Numbered from the stretch's first letter, positions 1 through 13,037 are shown. The stretch is DNA of 64,000 bases from Tetrahymena thermophila SB210 (GCF_000189635.1 NW_002476013.1:186001-250000), one strand, 5' to 3'. A program made the numbers and translations. The notes: generated by a model not told the origin, from the letters alone.

Positions 1-745
1 TGTTGGCTTTATAAGTTCTCTTTATTTTATTGAACAAGCTACAGAAGATTGAATATTTTCTAATATAAAAATAATCATTTACTCATAAATCTTTTAAATA
101 ACCTAGTTAATTCTATTTATCAAAACATTCTCTGAAAAAGAAAACTTATTAAACTTTTGAAAAAACCATATAATTCAACTTAAATTATGAAAAATATTTA
201 ATATAAACTCCTCAAAAAATGAGTTAGTTTATAGATTTAAATACTCTAATTTTCCAACAAATTATTTATGATAAAGTCAGTAATTTCATGTTTGATTTTG
301 TTTCATTATTATCTTTAATTTTTAGAATATTTAATTAAATTCCCTTGATTAATTTGCTTATTTCATAACTAAAATATATTTATTTATTATTAAAAATTAT
401 CTTAATTGAAATAAAAAAGCAAGAAAATAAATATCTAACTAATTTTATTTTATATTATTTTTTTATTATAAATTTATATGATTAAGTCTTCTAAATAAAC
501 AAATAATTTAATTTATTTGATGATTTGATAATTTATAATATATTTATTTTTGTTTTTTTCTTAAGTTAAACAGACATCTATTATTAATGTAAGTATTTAT
601 ATATCTATCTATCTTAATAGTAAATAATATATATATACAAACAAATACAAAATGTACAAACAATCTTAAAATATTTTATATCAAAAATGTCTTTAAACCT
701 TTATAATTCATTCTTACTTATTTAAAAAAAATTCCTATTATAATT
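1..745. other. AT-rich spacer (left edge)
   Basis: No coding frame that I can support on either strand. The stretch is very AT-rich, with short A/T runs and TATC-like simple sequence near 600-630. It lies downstream of the minus-strand gene ending at 746, so it probably holds that gene's 3' UTR and polyadenylation region. Confidence 0.6.
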
Positions 746-1558
746 TCAGTTATGACCATGCATAGAAGTCTATAAAGAATTAGGTTGACTAGGTGAAGAA
801 TATTTTGCATTTCTAATTTTCAAAAACAAGAAGAAATACAAGCTCATGGCTATGCCTGCACGCATTCCAAAGGAAACCAACATGAGACCAATTGCTCTGT
901 TATGCTAGTGAATATAGGTAAAGATAAAATGCACTAATATAGCATAGATAAAACCTATCAATCCATAAATAGGATGTCCAAATATTGAGTAAAGAATAAC
1001 AAAATTCATGAACCCGTACATTAAGGATATCATAATATAAGATTCGATACTTATAGAGAAGCTTTTTGGGATGTATATTCTCCAAAAGCTTTCTTCTACG
1101 ATAGGCATAACAATTACAAAAACAAGATAAAAAAGAGTCATGTAGGGTGACTTATCAATGTGTACTGGAACAGGAATAGATAATATATCTCCATCATACA
1201 AATTAATCAACTCCTTCACTAGGGCCAATGATATGAGGAAATTTAATCCAAATGAGACGAAACTCATGACAATAATAGTTAAGATATTATTTTTATTAAT
1301 TTTCATTTCTCCAGTTAAATAATATGTGAAAGCCTTATTAGTAGGAGCTATAAATAGCATGAAAATAACTGGAGATATAATTAAACATAAGAAAAGATAT
1401 ACCATCATATCTCCTAAAGCATCTTTGACCCAACTAAGGCATATAAAATGAACTAAAGAGCAAAAAAGCATGCTTAAAACTAAATATGTCCTAGATAGAG
1501 TAGTCTCGCCCAGAAGAGGTGCATCTTCGTAGGTCTTTCCTTCCAAATTTATAATCAT
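746..1558 (-). CDS. CPBP/Rce1-like multipass membrane protein
   Basis: Single exon, 270 aa, ATG at 1558-1556 and TGA at 748-746. Under the standard code it stops early at an in-frame TAG (codon 218), read here as Gln, so about 50 residues follow. The protein is almost wholly hydrophobic with about seven or eight membrane segments. Residues 155-160 read EESFWR, the EExxxR signature of the CPBP family (CAAX protease Rce1 and bacteriocin-processing enzymes), and lie at the end of a helix as expected. In that family two later histidines complete the active site. Here the matching places read GFMNF (about 182-186) and SFGMRAG near the C-terminus, so those His are not obvious. It may be an inactive or very divergent member. 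ER membrane location would fit. Family assignment is inference from one motif plus topology. Confidence 0.62.
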
Positions 1559-2809
1559 TGTCTTTAAAACTAAAATTTATTAGTAATTCTTGCTTAATAT
1601 AATATTTTCTATTAATTTATGGTTATATTCAATAGATTATTTTCATAATTAGTTAACAAAATTTTCACTGAAAAATAAGAAAACAAAAAGATATTATTTA
1701 TTTATCTATATTGCTGACATTATTTGTAATTTAATTTTCTTATTTAATTTGATTTTAAATATTCGTTATATATAAACTAATAATTGAGTGCTAGATTTAG
1801 TTAGATAGATCTATTTCTTCCAATATCAAATTCATTTTGTTTATTTATTAAAATTAATTTTAATTGATAATTATTTTAAATTAAATTTAAGGTAACTGCA
1901 TCGGAGATTAAGGTACTTAGGATCTGGTTCAGCTTTTGGAAAATATTCAATTTGAGAGATTTAAGTTTGAATTTAAATTGATATATTAAAATATATAAAA
2001 AATATATCAAAGAGTAATTATTCTTTAATTATATCTTAATTATTCAAATTTTACCACTCCATTTTTCTAAAAAATTTTAAAATTTAAACTTTTTTAAAGG
2101 ACTTCAGTTTCTTAAGGAAAAAATTTGATTTTTTAGTAGGGCTTATCAAAAATAATTACAATACATTAATTTAAAATATTGTGTCAGATCAATAATATAA
2201 TCTCAAAACTAAAATTAAATTAACTATTCTTTAAATACAAATTTAACTTACTTATTCAATTCAACGATACATCTATCATATATTTATTGATTAATATTAA
2301 TTCAAATAGATGCTTTTTTTGATAAAGTCTAAACTAAAGTTTAAATAATTAAAAAATAAAGGTTTAAGAGTCCATTTATTTGTTACTAAAATATTTTTTA
2401 ACAATTCATAAACTCATTTTTTTTAATTATCAAAAATTTTTTGATTCAAATATTATTTATGAGAAAATAAATATATGCATTTCTCAAAAATAAAAATGTA
2501 ATCTTAATTCAAGAAAGGATTTTTATATTAATTTATGAAGTGTAAGATATATATTTTTATATAAAATTAAAAGATTAAATATAGCTCATTTTTAATTAAA
2601 ACTACCTACCGCCTTCTTTCTGGTAATTATATGAGAAGGTAATGGTTTTATTTGTATAATTTTAATTAATAAATAAATTTATACAAAAACAGTGAGGATT
2701 TTTTGAGAAAATAAAATATTTATCAATGAATTAAAGAAAATAGTGATAACTTTAATATTAATCAATATATTTTAAATAATAATAATGATAAGGAAAACAA
2801 TTCAATTTA
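1559..2809. other. Spacer between divergent genes, with an LRR-like patch
   Basis: Upstream regions of the minus gene (start 1558) and the plus gene (start 2810) meet here. Mostly AT-rich filler. The exception is a denser patch at 1891-1980, listed separately. No other coding frame is supported. Confidence 0.55.
1891..1980 (+). pseudogene. Isolated leucine-rich-repeat-like exon fragment
   Basis: Read from 1891 with TAA/TAG as Gln, this stretch encodes about 30 residues beginning GNCIGDQGTQDLVQLLENIQ. That matches the unit pattern N-x-I-x-D-x-G-x3-L-x3-L of the LRR gene at 20.7-23.9 kb. It is preceded by TTTAAG, which resembles a 3' splice site, and its G+C content stands out from the surrounding spacer. 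I found no neighbouring units that would make a whole gene, so a relic exon is the simplest reading. A chance resemblance cannot be excluded. Confidence 0.3.
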
Positions 2810-3370
2810 ATGGAGGACAAAGATACTTAAACACCTATTTTATAAATTTAATAAGAGTAAGAAACAATTGAAATTAATCTTAATGAATGTGATAGTTAGA
2901 ATAATTCTTTAAAGAAAAAAAATGCTATGATATTAGTCTGCTGCTATTATATATTAACAATCTTTCAATTTTCCTTTTCAACAACTTTTGGATTTTTATT
3001 TTATAATTTTACAAAAGATAATGAACTAACTAATTAATGTTAATAGGAACCATTTAAAAAATGGTCATTTACCTGCAGTATATTTTGTTTTATTAGCACT
3101 AGCTTTTAAATTTTAAGGTTCATAAACAGGTGCAGAAATAAATCTGAATCTGATGGCTAAGAAATGAACTGCTCCAAATTTATTGATTTACTAGAGATAT
3201 TAGCAATAACTGGATTATTAGTTTGCTCGTTTGGCTTATATATAACGTGTGATAGCAATTGTGGAATTCTTTATAAGCTATCAATAGCATTTAATATTTT
3301 GACTTTTTCAATTATAGCTGTAATTATCTTAAGTGTTTGTATAATTTTATGCAAATCGAAATCAAGCTGA
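2810..3370 (+). CDS. Small four-helix membrane protein, unknown function
   Basis: Single exon, 186 aa, ATG 2810-2812, TGA 3368-3370, with about nine in-frame TAA/TAG codons read as Gln. The N-terminal 40 residues are polar and Gln-rich. Four hydrophobic segments follow, at about residues 43-70, 85-105, 120-140 and 150-180. Cysteines recur in the helices. The chosen ATG is the first in the frame, and the frame runs without any TGA across the full length. I do not recognise a family. The pattern (polar N-tail, four short helices, short basic C-tail ending KSKSS) resembles many lineage-specific ciliate membrane proteins. The function is not known from sequence. Confidence 0.65.
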
Positions 3371-3921
3371 AATTGCTAAAAAAAATTATAATAAAATACT
3401 TATGTTTAAAAACTAATTATTTATCCCTCTAATCCATTTCAAAATAATTAATTTAAAAAAAAAGCATTAATTATTTAAATTAATTTACACTTCAAATCAA
3501 ATAAAATTTAAAACTTGCTAATTTATTTATCTTCATAATTAACCATCATTTAATACTAATTACTAAAAATCAACCTTTATATTTAATTAGAAATTATATG
3601 TGATTTAATTTGATTAAATTAAACCAATTCAGAACTATTAAATAAGAACATATTAAATTAATAAATCAAAAAAATTTTAATTAAAATTATATGGTATGTT
3701 TGGAACTGCTTACTTATTTTTGTATAAATCATAAAAACTCATTAAAATAACATGATTCATAATTATTAGCATTATATTTCTTTACATTATGAAAATATAG
3801 AGCTCCATTTTAGTCTAAAACTTTGAAATAAAATTAGATAAATTAAAATATTTTTTCACTTATTTATAAATGATTTAGTTTTTGATATTTTTGAAAGATC
3901 TTTTAAAAATTTTTCTGTTTC
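3371..3921. other. Spacer between convergent genes
   Basis: AT-rich 3' flank shared by the plus gene ending at 3370 and the minus gene ending at 3922. No coding frame or repeat that I can support. Confidence 0.6.
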
Positions 3922-6900
3922 TCATTAAAGAAATCCTGCTACATCTTTAATAATATCAGTAATAAAAGGTTTAGTTTCTAAATCAATTATATAATGTCTC
4001 CTGCTTTTTTCACAGAGTTGAATAATTTTACTCTTTTGACTTCCGTGGTTTTTTATATTTTACTTAATAAGTAGTAAATGGAAAAATCCATCTGTTAATT
4101 CTTTTTAGATACTATCAAAATCTTCATCGCCTTCAGGCCTATTCATTTTATCTTTCATACTAATTATTGACATGCTTATATTACTATTTTCTTCGTTATT
4201 ACCTGATGAATAATTATCATCATCTAAGTTGCTATTCATGCTATTGGACATATTTACAGCTAGCTTGTGTTCATTTTTTTCATAATTAACCTCCTTCCTT
4301 GTAGTATTTTCACCGAAAGCAAAAATAATAATGTATTTGGAAATAGCCTTCTCTTCTTTTTATTTTGCCTACTCTATGCACTACTAGAATGCCTTATATA
4401 GACATCTGGAACTTGAAGTAGTCTAAAATAAATCTTTTCTATTTATATAAATTTAATTAAAATTTAATTAATAAAAATATTTTATTTACTCAATTGATTC
4501 AATTGTAAATTCATATTTCTTTTTATGCACCTCCTTTTCATATAAATCTAAAATATTGTCTACTTTATCTCCATATTTTATTATAGTGATTTTATCTTTA
4601 TCTCCCATATACTCATTATATATCTATTAAATAATATTAACTCAAATAAAACAAATTCAACCCAAAATATAAATTCTAAAATAACTTTTAAAAAAAAAAA
4701 TAAGTAATTAAATGAATAAATAAATAATAACTTTGTAAATTATTGTGGCAACTTTATTTTTATTATCTTAAATCTAGCGAGAGCAATCAACTAAGATGTA
4801 AAAATTTCTTTTATCTTTACGGATAAAAGCAGATAAATCTTTAAGAATTTCTTTTTTCTTTCTATAAGCTGGGTTTCTTAGAATATTGGCCATAAAATTT
4901 AGTGTTTTTACTCTGAGTCTGTTAGAGTAGTAATTTCCATAGTCCTAAAAATTATTTTGAAATTTTTTAATTAATTTATTTATTTACTGAACAAAATAAA
5001 TTACTAAACTAGAAACCAAAAACTTTAAAGCTTCTGAATCATTTCCATAATGCTGAGAGGCCACTCCTTTGTGGAATAAAACTTTTTATCTTAGTACAGT
5101 TATATTCTTGATTTGAAAATTGTCGTCTTTATCATTTTATTTTATTTCATCTAATAATCTCCAAGCATGATCAAGTTTTTTAGCAGAGTTTTTAAACAGA
5201 GCTGTATTATTTATTACAGCTCTTTTATACAATATCCTAGCATTTTTTAACAAAAGCTTCACTTTTAAAAAGTCTTTGAAGTTTAATTCTTTAGATATTT
5301 TAATAATTTCTTAATAGACATTATTGTATTCTTCAAGTTTTTTCTCGTCAAATCTAATGTTTTGGGTAGTTAATTAAGTATTTTAAATAATATTTATAAT
5401 TAATACTCCTGCTTGCTGTCTTATTGTTGCTTAATGAAAGAAAGTAGTTTTGCTATTAAATTAAGTATATTGTTGATATATTAGCATATCTTATTGCTAA
5501 TCTTTTGCATATCATCATCAGCAATAGACTATCTATCCTTTTTATCTAAGATTTCGTTTCTATAATCTAATTAAACTAAAAAAACATCATATAAATAAAT
5601 ACTCATTCTCATACTAAATTTACTTTAAAGAATTTCTCTACAATGATTCATTGCTTCTTCTATACTTTTTACATCATTTGCATTCTTTTTGTAATTTGAT
5701 ATGAGTTTATCATATACAATCTCAAGACCTTCATATGAATTTATTTTCTTAAATATGAATATACCTTTTTTAAGCATGATATTTTCGTGCTTTGCTTCTT
5801 TTGCCCTAAAAAAAAAATTAATTTAGAATTAAAAAAACAATAATTTTATTGAGCTTTACTTAGAAAAGAAATCAACAACCCAAACAAAATGATCTAAATT
5901 TTCTGTTAATACAATAATTTCTTAAGGAAGCATATTTTATTTAGAAAAAATAGTGAAATCTTGAATTTCATCTGAATTTTTGTCAAAATTTTAATCTATT
6001 TTTTTGACAAAGTTACAGAAAAACTATTTTATAAACATTTTTTTAATTTAAACTAAAAAAAAAAATTAAGTAACTTACGATAATAGATTATGCAATCGTT
6101 ATCAAGAGTCTCTTTAAAACGAATGATAAAATGAAGAAGAATATCATTATAAAAACTACTTCTATTGAGGTAAAAATAAAGTAATAATAGGAAAAAATAT
6201 CAAAAAAGTCTTTCTATTCTTAGAATTTATCACTTGAGGTCATCATAAATACTCCATAATTCTAAGTTGTTGGATCAGTTTGAATAGATTCAGCATAAGT
6301 AAGCTACAAATTCAGAACATCCATTGACATTAAAATTTTACTTTAAATAAATTTGAAATAAGAAATAATTTATGATTGTGTAAAGAAAATACATTGAATC
6401 ATAGGACTAACTAGAATCAATATTGATTATTATTTGATTAGTGGTAACGTTACTGTTAATTTAGGATTATCCATTAAATAACTAATTAATTTAGCTTGCA
6501 ATTGTAGAAGGAGAGTAATTACTTTCTGCATTTAGTTATCCAAGTTGCATTATCTTATCTTAAAAGGTTTCTCTCTTAAAAAAATTTACTTTATCAAAAT
6601 TATTGTAAATGATATTAAAATTTTAATCAGTCAAAATAAATGAATATCTATTTTAATCAAAGACAAATAACTAATTCAGTAGGCCAAATAAATTTATTCT
6701 ACTACAAAAACTAAGTTTGTTAACAATAATTGATAAGCATACATGATAGTAATTGCTTGATATCTGTAACTTAGTATTAAAAATCTAATAAGGATAGTTA
6801 TTAATTTAGTCTTCTTAAATACAGTTCAAATTATAGCCATTGCTTGATGTCCCACCTTAATTCTATGATATTTATTTTTTAATTTTTTAAATTATTTAAA

Positions 6901-8153
6901 AATTTTATTTTAACCAAAATTCTTTAACAATTTAAATATTTAAAATAATTTTTCATCATTTTTTTAATTATTTTAATACAAATTTCATTTAATTTTTTTT
7001 CAATCTATTGTTGGTTGAACATTAAATTTAAATGTTTTTGTTAATTTTTTAAATTAGATTTTATAAAAATAAATTATTTTTTTCATAAAAATACTATTTT
7101 TAAATTAAAATTTTAAAACTTACATTAAAAATATTTAAATTTAATTAAAGGGAATTTAATTTGAATCAAAGCTTTACATCTTAATTGCATTTGGCATAAT
7201 ATTCACAGTCTTGCTTATAAGTTTAACACTCTTCTTCATCTACATCAACTAAACACTATTCATAACGGATACAATTCTAGTAATTTGATAAAAGAGTTGC
7301 AAATTAAATGCTGGCAGAATTCATTCCTACAGAATCAAAAATAAACATTTAATCCTAAGGCAAATAAAAAAAGTAAACCAAGCCTTCTTTGTTTGGGGAA
7401 TCATTATCGATTATACTCTTGAAAACAGCTCTTTATAAATCAATAAACTGTATAATATTATTTATGCTCGCTTATTATTAGGCACTTAGCTAGCTGTATG
7501 AATTTATATTATATTTATAAAATAATAGCTTATTGCTATTAGGATTTGTTAAAGCAGATTCTATATTAGACAACGTAAAGGGTATAACACAATTGCTTGC
7601 ATTATCAATTGTTGAACCAGATTTTTGCAGATTACAACTTTGATCAAGCACAAAAGTTTTCAATTAAGTAATTTAATTTTAATAAATAACCCCTGTGTAG
7701 TTCAGTCTTAAATAGATCTAAATATAATTAAAAAAAACACATTTTTTTATCCTAATTTTGGTATTTTTTTTGAAATTATTTAAATAATTTTTCATTTACA
7801 CTATTGAATTGCTGAGATAAATTATCTTATATTTAACTATTAATATATGCCAAATTGTTTGTTTGTCCTTCCTCAATATTTTGTAGGATTTCTATTTTAA
7901 TTAAAAATGTATTAAGAATTCAATATAAATTTATTTCATAAAATCATTTTTATTATGGTTTACCTTGAGTACGAATGCTAGTAGAAATTAAAATGATAAG
8001 CATTAAAATCACATATCCTAAAAAGATATTCCTAATAGTCAATTTGAGGACTCTCTTCTTAAAATAGTGGTAAATTCCGCCATGATCTAAGCTAAAAAGC
8101 TAACTATATTAAACGTTATCGTATCTTTCTTGTTCTTTACTCTCTTTCTGCAT
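3922..8153 (-). CDS. Two-pass membrane protein: Cache-like ectodomain, helical-repeat and VWA-like cytosolic part
   Basis: Eleven exons: 8153-7964, 7891-7800, 7717-7178, 6862-6308, 6261-6079, 6023-5860, 5805-5407, 5353-5005, 4944-4732, 4623-4490, 4438-3922. They sum to 1,112 codons with consistent phases (1,111 aa). Segments: short N-tail; helix 1 at about 42-60; large ectodomain at 64-480 with many Cys, in which VFDQNRYSFILTDQNFNIIY looks like the second half of a double-Cache fold; helix 2 at about 486-507; then cytosol. Residues about 560-830 are helical and TPR-like. From about 870, ILVDCSRQ followed by KYIIIFAFGE looks like a VWA domain with a changed metal site (D-x-S-x-S is not kept). 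This suggests a surface sensor, by inference. The exon 4/5 junction (donor GTAGCT) is the weakest. The divergent neighbour starts 373 bp away. Confidence 0.72.
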
Positions 8154-8526
8154 AATTTTGATGATAATATCTTGAAATTCTATATCTTTATTGTATTTAA
8201 TTTTTACAAAGATTTGATTTTTACTACTAACTTAATTTAATAAGATAACTTTTTGTATTGGAAATGAATAAAAAACAAACATTATATTTATTAAATTGAT
8301 AAGTTAGAATTGATTAAAATTTAATATTTTTGTTGTTTTGAATTTACAAAAAAAAATTAATTATTTGGTTTCAAAGATAAATAATATTTTGTAAATTGTT
8401 TATAGTAATTATTGATTTATAAGATATATTAAGTAATACAAAACAAAATACACCTTTTCTTGCCATTCATCAATTATTAATAATTTCTCATAAAAAAATT
8501 AATCATAGCACAATTATAAAGATAAA
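8154..8526. promoter_or_regulatory. Shared upstream region of two divergent genes
   Basis: 373 bp separates the start codons of the Cache/VWA-like gene (minus) and the IQCH homologue (plus). It must hold both 5' UTRs and promoters. It is AT-rich with A and T runs. No specific element is recognisable by eye. Confidence 0.45.
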
Positions 8527-11500
8527 ATGAATTCAGAAGATTTAGGAAAAATAATTGTAAATGCATAGGATGAAATTCAAAGTTTAAAAAAGAAGCTCGA
8601 CTTTATAGCCACTGCAAAAAATACTCAGCAAGGTTTTTTTTATTATCATTTAGCAGATTTATCATTAATTTACTCAATATAGCTAAAAAATATGATTAAA
8701 TATATTTATTTTGTGGTAATTAATTAAGGAAATGGAAATGTAGCAGAAGCTTAAGATATATAAAACATTTATCAAAGATTAACCTATACAATAAAAAAAT
8801 TTGAGAACTCAATATAAACCAACGTTGATAGGCTTCTCACTCACGTAATTATGCTATGCAATCTTTTTTTATATTAGCAATTTTATATCGTTAAAATTTT
8901 ATTAAAAAAATTATGTTTTTTGACTTTAGAATATGGCTCGACCTGATTCAGTCCCTTAGAAATTTCCTTCTATTAACAAAACAATAGATTCATAGTAGCA
9001 CTTTTAATCGACAGCGAAAAATCAAAGCGTTTTGGCAAATACAAATAACTTTTAGAGCTTAAATGAAAATAGTGAATATCAACCTTTTTATTTACCTTAA
9101 CAGAAACGATACCAAAAGTAGCCTTTAGGTTAAGGTAGTAATTCAGTAATTAAGCAAAATTAAAATGTAAAAAAACTAAAAAATATTTTAATATAAAATA
9201 ATTATTTAAAATTTTAAATAGAAGTCTTTTGAATATAGTAGAAATTAAAAGGATTTCTCCTTTTAGAAAGTAGCTGATAAAAGCTTTGAAATAGGAAGGA
9301 GTTATCTGAATAAAAATGTTATGGATTTACCCAGATAAAAAAGTATGAGTATGCATAATACAAATGCTATAACTACTGCTAAGGACAAATCTTCATACTA
9401 AAAGCAAAAGCTAAAGCTTGGAAGATTTTCAAAACCAGCCTCAGTTTTACCTCCTGAGATTAGAAACAACCCTTTTGCTGATGCTGTTGCAATTACAGAA
9501 TCTGAAATATATAATGGTTTATACAATCTTATAAACAAAGGAGTCGTTCCTAAAGATGTAGATATTATGCCAGCTTTTTCGAGAGGTGTTCCACCACTTA
9601 TAAATAAACCAATGATGTAATTTATATATTTACCATAAATGAGATAAAATATATTCACAAATTAAAAGAATAATTTTCAATTTTAATAAAATTATAATTT
9701 GATATTATTTAATTAACTAAAAAATTTAGCTATTAGAAATATATTTATTACATTATATAAATAGTTTTCTTTATAATTTATTATTAATAGAATGCATGAG
9801 TTTAAGGAAAAGCTGATAAAATAAGAAATTAATATAGAACCTAAAATAGATTTAATAAATATAAAATTAGATGTTTAGGCAATTCAGCCAAAGCCTAAAT
9901 AAGATCAAAAAGTGTAAGAATAAGCCCAAGCATCTTAAAACTCTTTTTAAAGAAAGAGCTTTAAATTTAAATAATTTGTTCCTTCAAATAAGCTACTTGA
10001 CTAAAGTGCAAATCATGATTTAAATTAATCAAAAAGATAGGATGATTTTGAACTTACATTAAAAGAGACCTAAGCAAAAACATATCCTGAAGTTCTTGAT
10101 GCGTATTCTTTGCATCATTTAATTGTAAGAAAGGCAAAAGTTTTAGAAGAGACTCCTGAATATGCCTCTTATAAGCGTATTTATTAACTTTAATGGGGAT
10201 AAATAAATTAGCTACTCAAGGAAATTGAATAAATTGCTAAGTAATTTGATTTTCCTATGTTTTATCTAGATGGTAAAAAAGTAGATTATTGCTTATAATA
10301 TTTTTCTTATTGCTAACCATTTTTAAAATTAAATTTAGCTTGCTTAATTAAGCGAAAAAATAACCAAACCTACTCTAGAAGAGCTATTAAATTGTATAGT
10401 TAATTAAGATATGGTTGATGAAGTAATTTTTATTTTTCAAAGCTTAGTAAAAAATTTACAATTTCTAAAATAATTAAAAGTTTGTCAAGTTGCCTAAGAG
10501 AAAGTATAAAGGAGAAAAAGGAAAATTACTTGCTGTTGTAAAGATTTAGTCAATAATTAGAATGTTTCTTTAATACAGAGAATACAAAAGGATAAAATAA
10601 ACTATACAAATAGTTAAGATAATATAAAAGTATGCTAGGTTATATCTTCATAAAAAACAAACTAAAAAATTGATAAAGCTAAAAAATGAACAGCTATTTG
10701 ATAAATTTAAGCAAACATTACATTAGTTTAAATTAGATTGGCCAGAAATAAAACTCAAAAAGAGGTTCGAAATTCATATTAACTCTTTCTCAGTTGATGT
10801 AAATGATCAAATACTTATTTATTTACAATTTAAAAAAATTTAACAATTTTATAAATAAAAAGTTTTGTTTGAAATTAATTTAATCCTCAACAACCTTTGT
10901 AAATTATATTTAAAATTATCTATAAAATAAATTAGGAGTTGAAGAGACTAACGATGGATAAATAGTTACAAAGAGAGAATATTTAAATAACAAGAATATT
11001 CCAAATAAAAGATCCTATGGTTTCTATTATTTATGTCTGCCCCTTTGGAGTAAGTGACGACATTACAAATTATTATTACAAAGTAATTAGATGATATTAA
11101 TTAGAAAGAAAATTTTAACTTTATTTGTAATAATTAATTATTTTTTTATTAAAATTTAATATTCAAAATTAGATTCTTGAATTAGGAGATGTATAAAACT
11201 TTAAAGATAGATTGTATTTCATTAAACCTGAAAATTGTGACACATTCCCTTTTCACTTTTCCCTTTCTAAAAAATTGTTATACTCTCCTTAAGCACTAAA
11301 AAGAATCAAAAAGTTAATTAAAGGAAAATAAGGCTACATCGTTCCAGGATATCCTTCGAATGATGACATAAAACTTGCCACCGAACTTAATATACCAATT
11401 ATGGGAGGAGACCCTTAAATTTCTTTTGTTAATTCAACAAAATCTGCAGCAAGGAGAATATTCCATTCTTGTAAAATAGATGTTCCTCCTGGAGCATTTG

Positions 11501-13037
11501 AAATTTATGATGAAACCGAATTCATAAATACTCTAACAGTACTAATAGCAAATAATCCAGAAATAAGCACGTGGGTACTTAAAATTGATGATGAGTTCTA
11601 AGGAAGAGGTTTAGCTTATTACAATGTTGATTCTATAAACCAATTATCGGACTTGCTAAAATAATACTCTGAGGTAATTAATTAATTAACTATAAATTAA
11701 TCCTTATTTTAAGATAGATTAGTTTATTAATGTTTTTGATAATAAGATAAATATTAATTATTTAACCATTTAAAAGGTTACTGAAGAAATCATATAAAAA
11801 ATAAAGTAAATAGTAAGTAAAACTTTAGCTTCAAAAGTAAAAATTGCAATGCCTACTCTTTACAAAGACTACAAAGAATATTTGTCTTGCTTTTTAAGAA
11901 GAGGAGGAATAATTGAAGCCTACCCTGTTTTATTGAATAGAACTGTTATTTCTTCTCCTTCTTTATCATTTTTTATAGAACCAAGTGGTGAAGTTAGTTT
12001 AATTACTGCTTATGATAAAATTCAAGGGAGCTTATTTATAAATATAGGTATGTATTTCTTTAATTAACAAATAAAAATTCTAAAAATATTTTATTTTAAA
12101 GGTTGCTCCTTTCCATAAAAGTCGATTACATCTAACATAAATCTAACAAATTTGTGTTCTGAAATAGGCTCTAAATTGTATGAAAAAGGTAAATAAATAA
12201 ATAACTAAAAAATTAATAATTTAAAATAATTAATTAATAAAAAGGTGTTTTTGGTTATGTAACTGCTGATTTCATAGTATATGGAGATACAATACAAGGT
12301 ATAGGCTTAGATTGTTATATGAATAATTACTAAGCATCTTTCTTTTATTTTGACTATTTAATGAGAGGAAAGCTAAATAAGGAAAATGGAAAATATTTTG
12401 CAAGTTTGACAGAAAATTTGGATAATTATTAATCCCTATCTGTTTTGGGTAATTTTATAAAATTTCAATTTTTTATAAAAATTTTTTTTTTTTTGAATGA
12501 AGAAACAAGCAAACTTGAAGAGAGAACATATTTTTATTGCCCATTCGTTAATCATCCTGGACTTTAAAATGTTAAGATTAAAAATTTCTTCTAAATGTGT
12601 AGATTTGAAGCTATATAATTTGATCTTGAGAAGAAATATGGGGCTACATTTTTATTAGTTGATATACTCTAAGCTGGTGGTTTGGGGGTTTTGACTATTG
12701 GTAAATAATATTTTGTTTTTAGAGCTTTAATAACTAAAAATATCATATAAAAAAGGCGATGATTATAAAACTGCACTTAAACTTATGAATTTATCCCTTA
12801 ATTTCTTAATGAAATAAGCTGGAAGTGTTAGTAAGAGCTACTCTGATGCTTATGGATAATCAAGGTAATTAAATTTGTTTGAAACTCTAATTAAGCTTAC
12901 AATAATTATTTAAAAAAAGAACTGATTGCATTAGCATTGTAGATGTTATTAGCAGAATCAGAATAATGACAAAAAAAATAGAAAAAGAAAATTTATACAA
13001 TTTAAGCACAAAAATAAATTATCAATCTCAAAAGTGA
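8527..13037 (+). CDS. IQCH: IQCH homologue (IQ motif-containing protein H)
   Basis: Fifteen exons: 8527-8632, 8729-8844, 8930-9166, 9222-9616, 9791-10280, 10339-10422, 10481-10798, 10936-11082, 11173-11673, 11777-12047, 12102-12188, 12245-12448, 12503-12700, 12756-12864, 12920-13037. Total 1,127 codons, all phases agreeing (1,126 aa; animal IQCH is about 1,000). Two IQ-like calmodulin-binding stretches lie at about 495-515 and 520-540. The C-terminal half carries the conserved IQCH blocks: GDPQISFVNSTKSAARRIF, VPPGAFEIYDE, the ATP-grasp-like LKIDDEFQGRGLAYY, and later NHPGL with MCRFEAIQFDLE. In animals IQCH is a ciliary/sperm protein linked to calmodulin. A ciliary role here is inference. 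The N-terminal 260 residues are low-complexity and Gln/Ser-rich. Confidence 0.85.

Noticed and set aside
900-1085. 61-codon minus-strand ORF
   Set aside because: It overlaps the CPBP-like gene on the same strand in another frame; it is a shadow.
9398-9658. 86-codon minus-strand ORF
   Set aside because: Antisense shadow of IQCH exon 4, whose phases and conserved content are convincing.
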